From: JAFGHJ01 sp964418485
GTDB taxonomy: Bacteria > Hydrothermota > UBA3072
Assembly: GCA_964418485.1 (NCBI GenBank)
Contig: CAYQMH010000001.1
Location: forward strand, 43,676-107,675
DNA: 64,000 nucleotides
Direction of reading: 5' to 3'
Positions 32,313 through 41,274 of the stretch are shown piece after piece (the first letter of the stretch is position 1; every line of letters starts with the position of its first letter). Made by a program: the position numbers and the translations under genes. The notes beneath the pieces were generated by a model, which was given only the letters and a program-made list of their open reading frames with translations, did not search any database and was not told where the DNA came from.

Positions 32313-33917
32313 ATGTTGATGCTCTCGTTTATGTTTTTTCAAATTTTTTGCGCATCCAGCTTTATAAACCCTCATTCTGTAGAAAAAGGGATGCAGGGTA
32401 TAGCGTTAAGTACTTTTGAAGGAACTAGAATAGATACCATCGAGGTTGAAATTTTGGGAAGAATGCCGGATTATCAATTCGGTAAAGATGTTATAATTGC
32501 GAAATTGAAAGGGGCAATTATTGACAAGACAGGTGTTATTGCCGGTATGAGCGGAAGTCCTGTTTATATAGAAGGTAAACTATTAGGTGCGATTGCCTAT
32601 GGATGGTCTTTTTCAAAAGAACCCATTTGTGGTATTACTCCTTTCGCCGATATGAAAGAAATGAGTGAGAAAGAGTCGGTTGGTTCTTCGAATTTTACGC
32701 CAATAAAGCCTCTTCTTACCGTTGCGGGTTTTCCTACTTCTTCGGTTTCTCATTTGGATTCTCTCCCTTTCGATTTTGCGTTTAGTGAGACTGTTCTTGG
32801 AGGAAAAACCGAAGATGTTACTGAGTTGGTACCCGGTGGAGTTTGCGGTGTGACCCTTGTTTCCGGTGATGGTAATATTTCTGCTATGGGTACGATAACC
32901 GAAGTGGTCGGGGACACCATATTTGCTTTCGGGCACTCTGCTTACGCTACAGGTACTTCAGTGTTGCCGTTTTGTGGGGGAAGTGTTTTGACTTGTTTTC
33001 CTTCTCTTTTTAAATCGTTCAAATTCGCCATGCCGGGAGATATAGTCGGAAAAGTAGTGTTTGACGGAGGTGCAGGAATAAGGGCTGTAATTGGTGACGA
33101 ACCTCCTATGGTTGATTGCAGAATAAAGATTGGAACACTCGAGAAAAGATACAAGGTAACTGCCGAAAGGAGTGTTTTTAACATTCTTCCTTCCTTTCTT
33201 GTGTTTTCGAATTGGGTCGAAGAGATGGGTGAATACGAAAAGGTCACCGTAAGCGGGGAATTAAATATTTGGACGGATGAAGGTAATATTTTGGTTCCTC
33301 TTGCTCTAAGCGGTGAGGGAATTCAGAGAGGTTTATATCAGTGGGTAAGGGAGCCTCTTATGGCAATTCAGGAAAATAGATTCGAGGGAGTAAATATTGA
33401 TTCTATCTCTGTAGATTTATCGACAGAACCGGAAGTAAGAGAATATTTTATAAAGAATTTAAGTGTTGAAAAAAACAAATTTGGGCCGGAAGAAATGATT
33501 AATATTAATGTTGTGTTGAGTAGATACCGTGATAGAGATACAACTATTACCTTTAAGTTTAAAGCACCGCAGAGTCCCTGTGATTTGCTTTTCAGGGTCG
33601 CAGGTGGGAATGAATACACAAGCTTTGAACTTGGTCGGGCACCGCTTAAATTTGAGTTTGATTATTTCGATGAATGGAAAGATTTTTTGAACTCCTTACC
33701 GCCTCCCAATATGCTTATCTTTTCAGTTTATAAAAAAGAGCCTTCGTTGATTACAGATGCCGGAGAAATCAAGAATCCTCCACCCAGTCTTGGAATGATT
33801 TTAGAAAAAGGAGAAAGGAAGATATTTAGAGATTTATATCCTCTCTTTGAGGAGAAAATAGAATTTGATGGTCCCCTTGGTGGTGAGAGTTCTTCCCTTG
33901 TGGAAGTTAGGAGATAA
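32313..33917 (+). CDS. SpoIVB-type (S55) serine peptidase domain protein
   Basis: Exported protein, 534 residues, with a short hydrophobic N terminus (MLMLSFMFFQIFCASSF). The S55 region occupies about 20-290: INPHSVEKGMQGIALSTFEG, then the putative nucleophile Ser in IAGMSGSPVYIEGKLLGAIA, and DTIFAFGHSAYATGTSVLPF with a candidate catalytic His. The C-terminal half is beta-rich and unassigned. In B. subtilis SpoIVB, as I recall, the His precedes the GMSGSP Ser; here the order is reversed, a layout typical of a separate group of secreted S55-like proteins. The next gene starts 1 bp after the stop, so the two probably work together. An AAGAGTA/TACTCTT inverted repeat (32268-32299) lies just upstream. 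Confidence 0.78.
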   Translation: MLMLSFMFFQIFCASSFINPHSVEKGMQGIALSTFEGTRIDTIEVEILGRMPDYQFGKDVIIAKLKGAIIDKTGVIAGMSGSPVYIEGKLLGAIAYGWSFSKEPICGITPFADMKEMSEKESVGSSNFTPIKPLLTVAGFPTSSVSHLDSLPFDFAFSETVLGGKTEDVTELVPGGVCGVTLVSGDGNISAMGTITEVVGDTIFAFGHSAYATGTSVLPFCGGSVLTCFPSLFKSFKFAMPGDIVGKVVFDGGAGIRAVIGDEPPMVDCRIKIGTLEKRYKVTAERSVFNILPSFLVFSNWVEEMGEYEKVTVSGELNIWTDEGNILVPLALSGEGIQRGLYQWVREPLMAIQENRFEGVNIDSISVDLSTEPEVREYFIKNLSVEKNKFGPEEMININVVLSRYRDRDTTITFKFKAPQSPCDLLFRVAGGNEYTSFELGRAPLKFEFDYFDEWKDFLNSLPPPNMLIFSVYKKEPSLITDAGEIKNPPPSLGMILEKGERKIFRDLYPLFEEKIEFDGPLGGESSSLVEVRR

Positions 33918-33918
33918 A

Positions 33919-35817
33919 ATGCTTTTATTTGTGCTTTCGTTTGCTTATTTATGGATATATGAAGGAGATTCTCTTTTTAATGGTCTTTCGGAAGGAACTG
34001 TGATCACGAGAGATTCGGTTTTTGTGGGGAATGAGATAGAGGAATTTTCGTGGGAAAGCAGCGGTTTTGTTTCCGATATAGTCAGGGTAGGTGATGATAT
34101 ATATTTTAGCGTATCCGATGCTGGCATAATTGTAAGAATGCGAGATGACGGAAAAACAGATACAGTTTTGACTCGTGAAGGAAATTTGGTTTCTCTGGGA
34201 AAAAAGGGGAACGTTCTTCTGGCAGGGTTATCTCCCGCAGGGAAACTTTTTTTCATAAAAGATTCAAAAATTGTGGACTCTTTGGATGCTCCTTCAGATA
34301 ATGTTTACTGTATGTTCGAATTCGCAGGGCTTTTCTTAATCGGTACCGGTCCCGAAGGCAAAGTTTATAAGCTTGCCGGAGACAAAGAGTTTGAAGAATA
34401 TTTTAAAACACAAGCGGCTTCTGTTACCAGATGGCTGGTGAAGGATAAGAACCTCTTTTTGGGAACAAGTAATCCCGGACTTATATACAGGATAGATAAA
34501 AATAATGAGGGGAAAATTTATTATGATCCCGGGTTCGAGGAGGTAAACGGCCTCGGTTACTGTGGAGATACTTTATGCATTTCCGGATTGTTGCCCGGGC
34601 AGGGTGAGTCCGTAGGGGGTATTAAGTTTTATCTGAAGAATAGAGAATATGAAGTTTATATGGGTACTCCTATATTATGTGGAGAGGTGGCTAATCTGAA
34701 GTTTTATGCCGGAGAATCTGAAGATGGTCAGTTAGGAGAGTTTCACCGCAGTGGTTTTAATATAGTTGCCGATCTGGACGAACCAAAAGTGACTGCACTT
34801 CAAGAGATTGATAATGATATTTGGATTGGTTCCGGTTATCCTGCCAAGGTTTATAAATTAACCGGGAAAAGATTGAAAGAAGGAGAATATATTTCTTCTG
34901 TATTTAAGGGAGGCGTTTCTGTTATATGGGGGAATCTCGACTACGAAGGTAAGGGAGATATAGATTTTTTTATAAGAGGAGGAAAGAAAGAAGAAGTGGA
35001 TTCTTCATGGAGTAAATGGGAAAGCATCGATAAGCATATAGAATTGGAAGAGCCTTTCATACAGTGGAAAGCAGTTTTAAAACAAGATAAAGCTTATCTG
35101 AAAGGGGTTCGTGTTTCCTATGGAAAACAAAATTCTCCTCCGAGTATACGGGAGATTAAGGTTTTGCCCCCAAAGATAGGTGCTGGTAAGATGGATGAAG
35201 GTTCTACTATTATGGGTCCTATTCCACCGGAGGATAAGGAGCGACTTAGAAGTATGGGATTCTATATTCCGGAAGATGCCTATGTTATTGGAGAAGGTCT
35301 TCGCTGTATATACTGGCAGGCAGATGATCCCGATAATGATCAACTGGTCTTCGATGTTTATGTTTCTCGAGATTCGAAAAGTTGGGATGAAATGGAACTT
35401 GGTTTATCCGGAAACAGCTATTTTATTAATACTTCTGCCTATCCTGACGGTTATTATTATATTAAGTTGATTGCGAGGGACGACCTGGATCAGCCAAATT
35501 CTCTTAAGACGGAAAAGAAAGTTTCTTTTTTGGTCGATCATACCCCTCCGACTTTTAAGGAAATAGAAAAAAAATCCATTCGAGACAGCGTTCTTGTGAG
35601 TGGGACTGTAACGGATGAACTTTCATCTATTATCAGTGTTATGTATAGTACTGCGGAGACGCAGAAAACGCTTTGGAAGAGAGCACGGGCGGAAGATGAA
35701 CTATTTGATGAGAAAGAAGAAAAGTTTTCCTTTAAGGTTGATAAAAAAGAAAAGTACGGTGCTATAAGAGTCGTTGATAGAAATGATAATAGCAGAGTTG
35801 TAAGAATCGAATTTTAG
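33919..35817 (+). CDS. Secreted beta-propeller-like protein with C-terminal Ig/FnIII-like domains
   Basis: Unrecognised exported protein, about 632 residues. ATG 33919 follows TTAGGAGATAAA and gives the signal peptide MLLFVLSFAYLWIYEG. Residues about 30-320 show repeated blade-like units (GDDIYFSVSDAGIIVRM, GNVLLAGLSPAGKLFF, GLFLIGTGPEGKVYKL, NLFLGTSNPGLIYRI, DIWIGSGYPAKVYKL), consistent with a propeller. Then WSKWESIDKHIELEEPFIQW and, from about 470, a fibronectin-like domain (DPDNDQLVFDVYVSRDSKSW, DGYYYIKLIARDDLDQP) and HTPPTF start of a final domain. Its coupling to the S55 peptidase gene suggests substrate or partner status. Function unknown. Confidence 0.65.
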   Translation: MLLFVLSFAYLWIYEGDSLFNGLSEGTVITRDSVFVGNEIEEFSWESSGFVSDIVRVGDDIYFSVSDAGIIVRMRDDGKTDTVLTREGNLVSLGKKGNVLLAGLSPAGKLFFIKDSKIVDSLDAPSDNVYCMFEFAGLFLIGTGPEGKVYKLAGDKEFEEYFKTQAASVTRWLVKDKNLFLGTSNPGLIYRIDKNNEGKIYYDPGFEEVNGLGYCGDTLCISGLLPGQGESVGGIKFYLKNREYEVYMGTPILCGEVANLKFYAGESEDGQLGEFHRSGFNIVADLDEPKVTALQEIDNDIWIGSGYPAKVYKLTGKRLKEGEYISSVFKGGVSVIWGNLDYEGKGDIDFFIRGGKKEEVDSSWSKWESIDKHIELEEPFIQWKAVLKQDKAYLKGVRVSYGKQNSPPSIREIKVLPPKIGAGKMDEGSTIMGPIPPEDKERLRSMGFYIPEDAYVIGEGLRCIYWQADDPDNDQLVFDVYVSRDSKSWDEMELGLSGNSYFINTSAYPDGYYYIKLIARDDLDQPNSLKTEKKVSFLVDHTPPTFKEIEKKSIRDSVLVSGTVTDELSSIISVMYSTAETQKTLWKRARAEDELFDEKEEKFSFKVDKKEKYGAIRVVDRNDNSRVVRIEF

Positions 35818-35829
35818 AAAAAATTAAAA

Positions 35830-36145
35830 AACATTAAACACAGAGGACACAAAGAAATAATTGTGTTAAAAAAGAAAAAAACACTGAGACCACAGAGAAA
35901 AAAAGAAATAAAAAATCTATGTTCTCTGTGGTGAAATATTATGGTGGGGTGTTGTGTGAGCTCTGTGCTCTCTGTATTTTGATTTGGGTGAGGAGTGGTG
36001 GGTTAAACAAAATAAAACTCTGTGTTCTCTGTGGTAAAATATTATGGTGGGGGGTTGGGTGGGCTCTGTGCTCTCCGTGTTTTCGTCGGGGTGGTGTGTG
36101 TTTTGGAAAAACAAAACAAAAATCTCTGTGTGCTCTGTGGTAAAA
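35830..36145. repeat. Intergenic word-repeat array with ACCACAGAGAA hairpin
   Basis: Fills the gap 35818-36148. It begins with ACACAGAGGACACAAAG and ends CTCTGTGTGCTCTGTGG. Contains a perfect 11-bp hairpin ACCACAGAGAA (35889-35899) / TTCTCTGTGGT (35922-35932), two near-identical copies of GTGGTGAAATATTATGGTGG / GTGGTAAAATATTATGGTGG (35928 and 36029), and CTCTGTGCTCTC words. Confidence 0.7.
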
Positions 36146-36148
36146 AAT

Positions 36149-36706
36149 ATGGGGAAATTTCTTTTTAAATATAGATCCTTTTTTCCGGTTCCGTATTTTT
36201 TGTTTTTATTAATTGTTATAGAATTCAGATCCTTGAGTTTCTTTCTGGGTAGTTTTATAGTTCTTTTAGGCCTTCTAATACGTTTCTTTTCGCAAGGATT
36301 CGCGGGTGATTGGATGAGAGGAAGTGAAGTTGGGGCTTTCTATATGCTTGATGAGGGAGTCTATAGTATTATGCGCAATCCTTTATACGTGGGTAATTTT
36401 TTTATCGGGTTTGGTTTTACTTTAGCTTCTAATTTTTTTCTTATTTTTCTTTTTCCTTTTTATTCGCTTATATTCTCAATATACTATTATTTGATTATCA
36501 AAGAGGAAGAAAGTTATCTTGAGAGGAAATTCGGAGAAGAGTTTATTCAGTATCGCAAAAGCACACCTGCTTTCCTTCCGAATTTTCGCAAATGGAAAAC
36601 AGGGCAATTTTTGAGTAGAAATGCCCTGCGTATGGAGAGTAGTACTTACCTTACGGTTGGTTTTATTTTTGTTTTGTTTTTGATTAAAGTTTATATTTTT
36701 GATTGA
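36149..36706 (+). CDS. Isoprenylcysteine carboxyl methyltransferase (ICMT/PEMT)-family membrane protein
   Basis: Integral membrane methyltransferase-like protein, about 186 residues with four or five helices. The C-terminal SAM/lipid signature is clear: GVYSIMRNPLYVGNFFIGFG followed by KEEESYLERKFGEEFIQY and STPAFLP. Such bacterial proteins methylate lipids or small hydrophobic substrates; the substrate here is unknown. The start is taken as ATG 36149, since the open frame further upstream lies in repeat words. No good Shine-Dalgarno sequence is visible (GTGGTAAAAAAT precedes it). The ends of this gene and the minus-strand LVIVD gene are convergent, 34 bp apart. Confidence 0.78.
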   Translation: MGKFLFKYRSFFPVPYFLFLLIVIEFRSLSFFLGSFIVLLGLLIRFFSQGFAGDWMRGSEVGAFYMLDEGVYSIMRNPLYVGNFFIGFGFTLASNFFLIFLFPFYSLIFSIYYYLIIKEEESYLERKFGEEFIQYRKSTPAFLPNFRKWKTGQFLSRNALRMESSTYLTVGFIFVLFLIKVYIFD

Positions 36707-36740
36707 AGACAGCTTTTGAACTTTTTGCATGACGACTCAA

Positions 36741-38162
36741 TCACTGAAGAATGATAGCTTTCTTCCTGTATATATTATCTCCTATCTCTACTCTGACAAA
36801 GTAAATGCCGTTCTTTCCATTCCACTGGAGATTATAGCTGCCGGAAGGTCTGACTTCATTCATTATCTTTTCCATTCTCTGCCCAAGAATGTTAAATATT
36901 TCCACCTTTACTCTTTTTTCTTCCAGAAGAGAAAAATTAATATTAATTCCGGAATTTATGTTAATAAGGGAAACTCCTTCCTCTAAAATTTCATTTTCAT
37001 CATCTTCTGAACTACCGGTATATTTGATGATATAAAGACCATCGTCCCTATCCGCAACGTAGGCGAGGCTGTCGACAACGTAGGCACCGGAGGCCTCACT
37101 CCCCGTATCATAATACCCAATCTCGACCGGGCTTGTCGGGTCACTCACGTCAATGATACGTAAACCATTGAAACCGGCTGCAACGTAGGCGAGGCTGTCG
37201 ACAACATAAACACCTGAGGCTTCAATCTCTGTATCATAGATACCAATCCAAAACGGGCTTGTTGGGTCACTCACGTCTATGATATGTAGACCATTGGAAG
37301 AAGCTGCAACGTAGGCGAGACTGTCGACAACGTAAACACCCTTGGCCCAAATTCCCGGATCATAGTACCCAATTTCAACCGGATTTGAAGGGTCACTCAC
37401 GTTTATGATACGTAGACCATCTGAGTTATCCGCAACGTAGGCGAGGCTGTCGACAACGTAAACATCTTGGGCCCAACTCTCCGTATCATAATACCCAATC
37501 TCAACGGGGCTTGTCGGGTCACTTACGTCTATGATACGCAGACCATCTAAACCGGCTGCAACGTAGGCGAGGCTGTCGATAACGTAAACGTCGGAGGTGG
37601 TGCTTCCCGTATAATAGTGGCTAATCTCAATTGGGCTTGTAGGGTCACTTACGTCTATGATATAAAGACCATCCCGGAAATCAGCAACATAGGCGAGACT
37701 GTCGACAGCGTAAACACCGTAGGACCAATACCCAATATCATAGTAGCCAATCTCGACCGGACTTGTCGGATTACTCACGTCAATGATACGTAGACCATCC
37801 CAGTAACTCGCAACATAGGCGAGGCTGTCGATGACGTAGATATCCATAACTTGAGATGGACATCTAATTTTACCAATAGTGGTGGGATTTGAAGGGTTAG
37901 TTACGTTAAGTATCCTCAGATAGCCTCCATCTCCTATGAACACAAGACTGTCAATTGTAAATACAGCTTCAGATGGACCGCTGAACCATCCACCTACAAG
38001 AGTACAGTCCAATGAATCACCCCTGAAGTTTTCACGGGTCCAATTCTCATTCACAGGTCTTCTATCTAACTCAATCTTTCTGTGAGATGTTTGGGCAAAT
38101 AAACTGACAGTCCCGAAAAATATTAATAATACAACAATTGTATTTTGAATTAAGCGTCTCAT
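36741..38162 (-). CDS. Secreted LVIVD-repeat beta-propeller with T9SS-type sorting domain
   Basis: Exported protein, 473 residues, signal peptide LIQNTIVVLLIFFGTVSLFA. It contains eight 42-residue LVIVD-type repeats from about residue 60 to 390, each built as YVVDSLAYVA...DGLRIIDVSDPTSP.EIGYYDTG; the first is diverged and the last truncated. The DNA repeat unit is 126 bp and highly alike, which suggests recent duplication or gene conversion. The end (VKVEIFNILGQRMEKIMNE ... GIYFVRVEIGDNIYRKKAII) is a T9SS type A sorting domain. A cell-surface binding or adhesion role is likely. Promoter: TTGACG (38228-38233), 16 nt, TAATTT (38206-38211). Confidence 0.88.
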   Translation of the reverse strand: MRRLIQNTIVVLLIFFGTVSLFAQTSHRKIELDRRPVNENWTRENFRGDSLDCTLVGGWFSGPSEAVFTIDSLVFIGDGGYLRILNVTNPSNPTTIGKIRCPSQVMDIYVIDSLAYVASYWDGLRIIDVSNPTSPVEIGYYDIGYWSYGVYAVDSLAYVADFRDGLYIIDVSDPTSPIEISHYYTGSTTSDVYVIDSLAYVAAGLDGLRIIDVSDPTSPVEIGYYDTESWAQDVYVVDSLAYVADNSDGLRIINVSDPSNPVEIGYYDPGIWAKGVYVVDSLAYVAASSNGLHIIDVSDPTSPFWIGIYDTEIEASGVYVVDSLAYVAAGFNGLRIIDVSDPTSPVEIGYYDTGSEASGAYVVDSLAYVADRDDGLYIIKYTGSSEDDENEILEEGVSLININSGININFSLLEEKRVKVEIFNILGQRMEKIMNEVRPSGSYNLQWNGKNGIYFVRVEIGDNIYRKKAIILQ

Positions 38163-38283
38163 ACCCCCTCCTTTGTTATTGAAATTAAGTTATCTTCATT
38201 TATATAAATTATTTATTTAATTTAAAACGTCAACCCTGGTTAGCCAGAAAGACACTAAGACACGAAGATCAAAAAATTTTAAG

Positions 38284-38311
38284 TTGACAATGATGTGATT
38301 TTTTTTATAAT
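38284..38311 (+). promoter_or_regulatory. Promoter upstream of the integron cassette
   Basis: TTGACA (38284-38289), 16-nt spacer, TATAAT (38306-38311). It lies about 100 bp before the putative cassette boundary at 38407/38408 and would drive the GNAT gene. Confidence 0.7.
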
Positions 38312-38407
38312 ATTTTTGTATATGGAATTAACCAGAAATATTGAAATCAGTTTTTATTGCCTGACGATGGAGTGTTTATGATTAATATTAGTACATATAA
38401 ACTATGT

Positions 38408-39019
38408 TAGCCATACGAGTAGAAACAGTAAAGTAAAAATAAACTGGAGATTTAGATGATCATAAGAGAAGAAACTACATCAGACATTGAGGCAATCACC
38501 CAGGTCACAATAGCTGCCTTCAGGGCGCTCCCAATAAGCAATCACACTGAGCAATTCATAATCAAGGCATTACGCGCCGCAGGCGCACTTACTTTATCGC
38601 TTGTGGCAGAAATTGATGGGCGTGTTGTCGGACATGTTGCTTTTTCACCTGTAATAATTTCTGACGGCACAAAAGACTGGTACGGCCTAGGACCTGTTTC
38701 AGTGTTGCCGGAGTACCAGCGGAAGGGTATTGGTAAAGCCCTGATACGGGAAGGACTATCACGATTGAAAGCCCTGGACGCCAGAGGCTGCTGTCTGGTC
38801 GGGCATCCGGAGTACTACAGGAAATTTGGATTTGAGAATGTTGCCGGACTTGTTGTCGAGGGTGTTCCACAAGAGGTGTTTTTCGCTCTTTTGTTTGATG
38901 AGCATATTCCGCATGGTAATGTCATATTCCATGAAGGATTCAAAGCAAATAGTTAACAACCGCATCAACTCAGGATAACAATTCCGCTGTGCTTCATTGC
39001 CAACTGGTTATGCGGAACG
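38408..39019 (+). mobile_element. Putative integron gene cassette (GNAT gene plus attC)
   Basis: Unit of about 612 bp bounded on the left by G^TTAGCC (G at 38407) and on the right by the G^TTAAGG core of an attC site. It carries one gene reading toward attC, as cassettes do. No integrase gene and no second attC are seen in the window, so it may have been inserted at a secondary site. Confidence 0.6.
38456..38956 (+). CDS. GNAT-family N-acetyltransferase (YhbS-like)
   Basis: Cytoplasmic acetyl-CoA-dependent acyltransferase, 166 residues, substrate unknown. The GNAT core shows LSLVAEIDGRVVGHVAFSPV, GLGPVSVLPEYQRKGIGKAL (the acetyl-CoA pyrophosphate loop Q/RxxGxG), GCCLVGHPEYYRKFGFEN. The YRKFGFE ending is typical of YhbS-type proteins. 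Codon use and base composition look richer in G+C than the neighbours (GCGCTCCC, CGCGCCGCAGGCGC). The stop codon overlaps the left end of an attC site, so the gene is most likely a transferred cassette. GNAT genes are a frequent cassette cargo. Confidence 0.9.
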   Translation: MIIREETTSDIEAITQVTIAAFRALPISNHTEQFIIKALRAAGALTLSLVAEIDGRVVGHVAFSPVIISDGTKDWYGLGPVSVLPEYQRKGIGKALIREGLSRLKALDARGCCLVGHPEYYRKFGFENVAGLVVEGVPQEVFFALLFDEHIPHGNVIFHEGFKANS

Positions 39020-39023
39020 TTAA
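38953..39023 (+). mobile_element. attC recombination site
   Basis: 71-bp imperfect palindrome directly at the gene end. Left arm TTAACAACCGCATCAAC, right arm GTTATGCGGAACGTTAA: TTAAC pairs GTTAA, CCGCAT pairs ATGCGG, AAC pairs GTT, leaving a 2/3-nt asymmetric bulge and one unpaired base on the left. The GCATCAA...GGTTATGCGG...CGTTA pattern is that of classical integron attC sites. Confidence 0.75.
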
Positions 39024-39040
39024 GGTTCAAAGAACCTTTT
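39022..39040 (+). terminator. Small hairpin with short T-run after the cassette
   Basis: AAGGTTC-AAA-GAACCTT followed by two more T (39039-39040). Weak terminator candidate. The arms resemble the 21475-21497 palindrome (GAACCTT/AAGGTTC). Confidence 0.4.
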
Positions 39041-39081
39041 ACCGATAAAGAAAACAACATTAATTGCTTGGATAAGTATAC

Positions 39082-39109
39082 TTGACAGAGTGAAAACTTA
39101 AATTATCAT
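39082..39109 (+). promoter_or_regulatory. Promoter of the secreted protein gene at 39309
   Basis: TTGACA (39082-39087), 16-nt spacer, TATCAT (39104-39109). About 190 nt of leader follow, in which I see no gene apart from an unsupported 24-codon frame. Confidence 0.6.
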
Positions 39110-39308
39110 GTTAAAGTAATTGTTTTGATAATATGAATAAGAATTATTATGAAATTTTTGAAAATCCTAAAGGAATTCTACAGCCGACTGAGACCGCATC
39201 GTTATAAATATAATGCTGTTTTGTGGCAAAGTTTCGGCAGTTGAAACTTAATGTTGTGTAAGATGTAAAATTTTAAGAAAAATAGTCGAAAATGGGGGAT
39301 ATATTACG

Positions 39309-41264
39309 ATGCGTAGAACTTTATTAATGTTAAGTATTTTGATGATAATTTTATTTAGTTATCAATTCGTCTATGGTCAATGTGATTTCCCAGATTATTT
39401 GGAATCTGAAAGTTGGGATGATGTTTCTTTATGGGAGTCAATCCCTAAGCAAGGTTGTACAATAGAAGTGCTACCTTATTCAGGATGTAATGAAGATGGG
39501 ATAGAAATTTATTATTCTTTACTTCCCGATACTGGATGGGTTATTATGAGGAAAGATTCAATTTCAGGATATAGCGAAGACAATCCCATTGTTTTACTAA
39601 TTAAAGCAAAAGCATATAGCGATATGGAATTAAAGTTTGTTGATGAGGATGGTACCGTCTTCGGTAAAAGATATTCCATCGAAGATAGGTATGATGATTG
39701 GACGAGTATTGTTATTTATTTAGATGATACGAAATATTGGTGGGGTGGCGATTCTACTTTTCATAATTTAGAGAGTTTTGAGATTGCATTTTCAGCAGGT
39801 GACTCCGGTCATGTTTGGATTGATGAAATAGGTATTGGTAAACAAGGATTACTAACAGGGTTGTTTTTAGATCCATACAGAATTTTAGAAGGGATTGGGT
39901 TCAAACAGCGTCGACATGAATATATGATACAAGAAGATTCTTTAGTAATTGAATACCTTAAAGCAATGCAGGATGCGTCTCCTAATGATAGTACGGTTGG
40001 TTCATACTATGGTGATGATAGTTTTCATACATTCGATAACAGTCTGGTTGCGATAGCGTTTATATTAAAAAAGGAAATGACTCGAGCAAAAAGGATTCTT
40101 GATTTTTATGCTAATGCGATTGATACTAATAACACGGAAATAAGAAAGCAAAATTTTTATTATAGACCGACTCTTAGTGACACAGTTATGATGAGAGGAT
40201 TCTATCAACGTACACTTTTTGAAAATTATTTTGCTAAAGATTCCTGTGATAGATGGATTGGGGACATGGCGTGGTTGTATTTGGCATTTAAGCTTTATGA
40301 TAATGAATCTGATTCGGACATGTATCTTAATATTAGATCGCTGATAGTGGATCTTTTTTTGCGTTTCTATAAAGATGAAGGTGATTGTGGCTATATAATG
40401 ACTGGTTGGCAAAAACTTGACAGCGAATTCGATAGCACTGGGCATTATGAAGGAAACATTGATTGTTATGCGGTATTGAAAGACTATGAGGAGGAAGAGA
40501 AAGCACAAGAGATAAAAAAATGGTTAGATAAAGAATTAGATGGAAAAAATGATTTACCTTTAGACCTGTATAGTTGGCGTGTGTTGGCTTATGGTAAAGG
40601 TTATGAAAGTATCCTTAATATTCCTGAATATGATTTTAGATATAGAAAGATTATGGAAATAAATAGTGATAGTTTAATGGGTTTTTTTACCGGGCCTAAC
40701 ATAGAGGTTGATAATATCTGGGTGGAAGGGACTGCTCATATGGCTTGTGCTTTTTTGGTTTATGGCGATACACAGCGGGGATATTTTTATGCTAATCAAT
40801 TAGATTTATTGTTGATTGAGAATATTATTGATGGTAAACTAACGCATACATTGCCTTATGTCGTCAACAGAACAGGTGGTTTTTCTGGAGTTGATACGGC
40901 TAAGGGAAGTGTATCTGCCGCTGCTTGGTATATTATTGCCAAAAATGAGCTAAATCCAATGGATCCTCCTGATCCTTCGGGTACCCTCCAGATTCCAAGA
41001 GTTCTTACGCTCTATCAAAATTGCCTTAATCCATTCAATCTATTCACTAAAATATCCTATTCAATACCAAATTCAGATTTTGTGACGTTGAAAGTTTATG
41101 ATATTATTGGAAGGGAAATTAAAACTTTAGTCAATGAAGTTCAAAAATCGGGAGAATATTCCATTAATTTTGATGCAAGTGGTTTATCAAGTGGTATCTA
41201 TTTTTACAGATTACAAGTAGGAAAGAATTTCACAGATACAAAAAAGATGTTACTGTTGCGGTAG
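39309..41264 (+). CDS. Secreted protein with carbohydrate-binding-like N domain, helical toroid-like core and T9SS sorting domain
   Basis: Exported, 651 residues, signal peptide LLMLSILMIILFSYQFVYG. Residues 25-165 look like a jelly-roll CBM (GWVIMRKDSISGYSEDNPI, SFEIAFSAGDSGHVWIDEIG). Residues about 190-560 are helix-rich with motifs reminiscent of an (alpha/alpha)6 glycosidase: GSYYGDDSFHTFDNSLVAIA, RWIGDMAWLYLAFKLY, DLYSWRVLAYG, WVEGTAHMACAF, VSAAAWYIIAKNELNP. The WxEGTAxMA and SAAAWYI phrases recall GH families acting on polysaccharides, but no family is firmly recognised. The C-terminal T9SS type A domain is clear (TLKVYDIIGREIKTLVNE, GLSSGIYFYRLQVGK). Located next to the cassette. Confidence 0.75.
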   Translation: MRRTLLMLSILMIILFSYQFVYGQCDFPDYLESESWDDVSLWESIPKQGCTIEVLPYSGCNEDGIEIYYSLLPDTGWVIMRKDSISGYSEDNPIVLLIKAKAYSDMELKFVDEDGTVFGKRYSIEDRYDDWTSIVIYLDDTKYWWGGDSTFHNLESFEIAFSAGDSGHVWIDEIGIGKQGLLTGLFLDPYRILEGIGFKQRRHEYMIQEDSLVIEYLKAMQDASPNDSTVGSYYGDDSFHTFDNSLVAIAFILKKEMTRAKRILDFYANAIDTNNTEIRKQNFYYRPTLSDTVMMRGFYQRTLFENYFAKDSCDRWIGDMAWLYLAFKLYDNESDSDMYLNIRSLIVDLFLRFYKDEGDCGYIMTGWQKLDSEFDSTGHYEGNIDCYAVLKDYEEEEKAQEIKKWLDKELDGKNDLPLDLYSWRVLAYGKGYESILNIPEYDFRYRKIMEINSDSLMGFFTGPNIEVDNIWVEGTAHMACAFLVYGDTQRGYFYANQLDLLLIENIIDGKLTHTLPYVVNRTGGFSGVDTAKGSVSAAAWYIIAKNELNPMDPPDPSGTLQIPRVLTLYQNCLNPFNLFTKISYSIPNSDFVTLKVYDIIGREIKTLVNEVQKSGEYSINFDASGLSSGIYFYRLQVGKNFTDTKKMLLLR

Positions 41265-41274
41265 TATTAACAGC

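Noticed and set aside
35830..36145. Possible CRISPR array because of short repeated units
   Set aside because: Units vary in length and sequence, occur in both directions, and lack constant-length unique spacers or cas genes.
39133..39207. 24-codon open frame after the cassette (MNKNYYEIFENPKG...)
   Set aside because: No Shine-Dalgarno sequence, no recognised similarity and too short to support; left as leader DNA of the 39309 gene.
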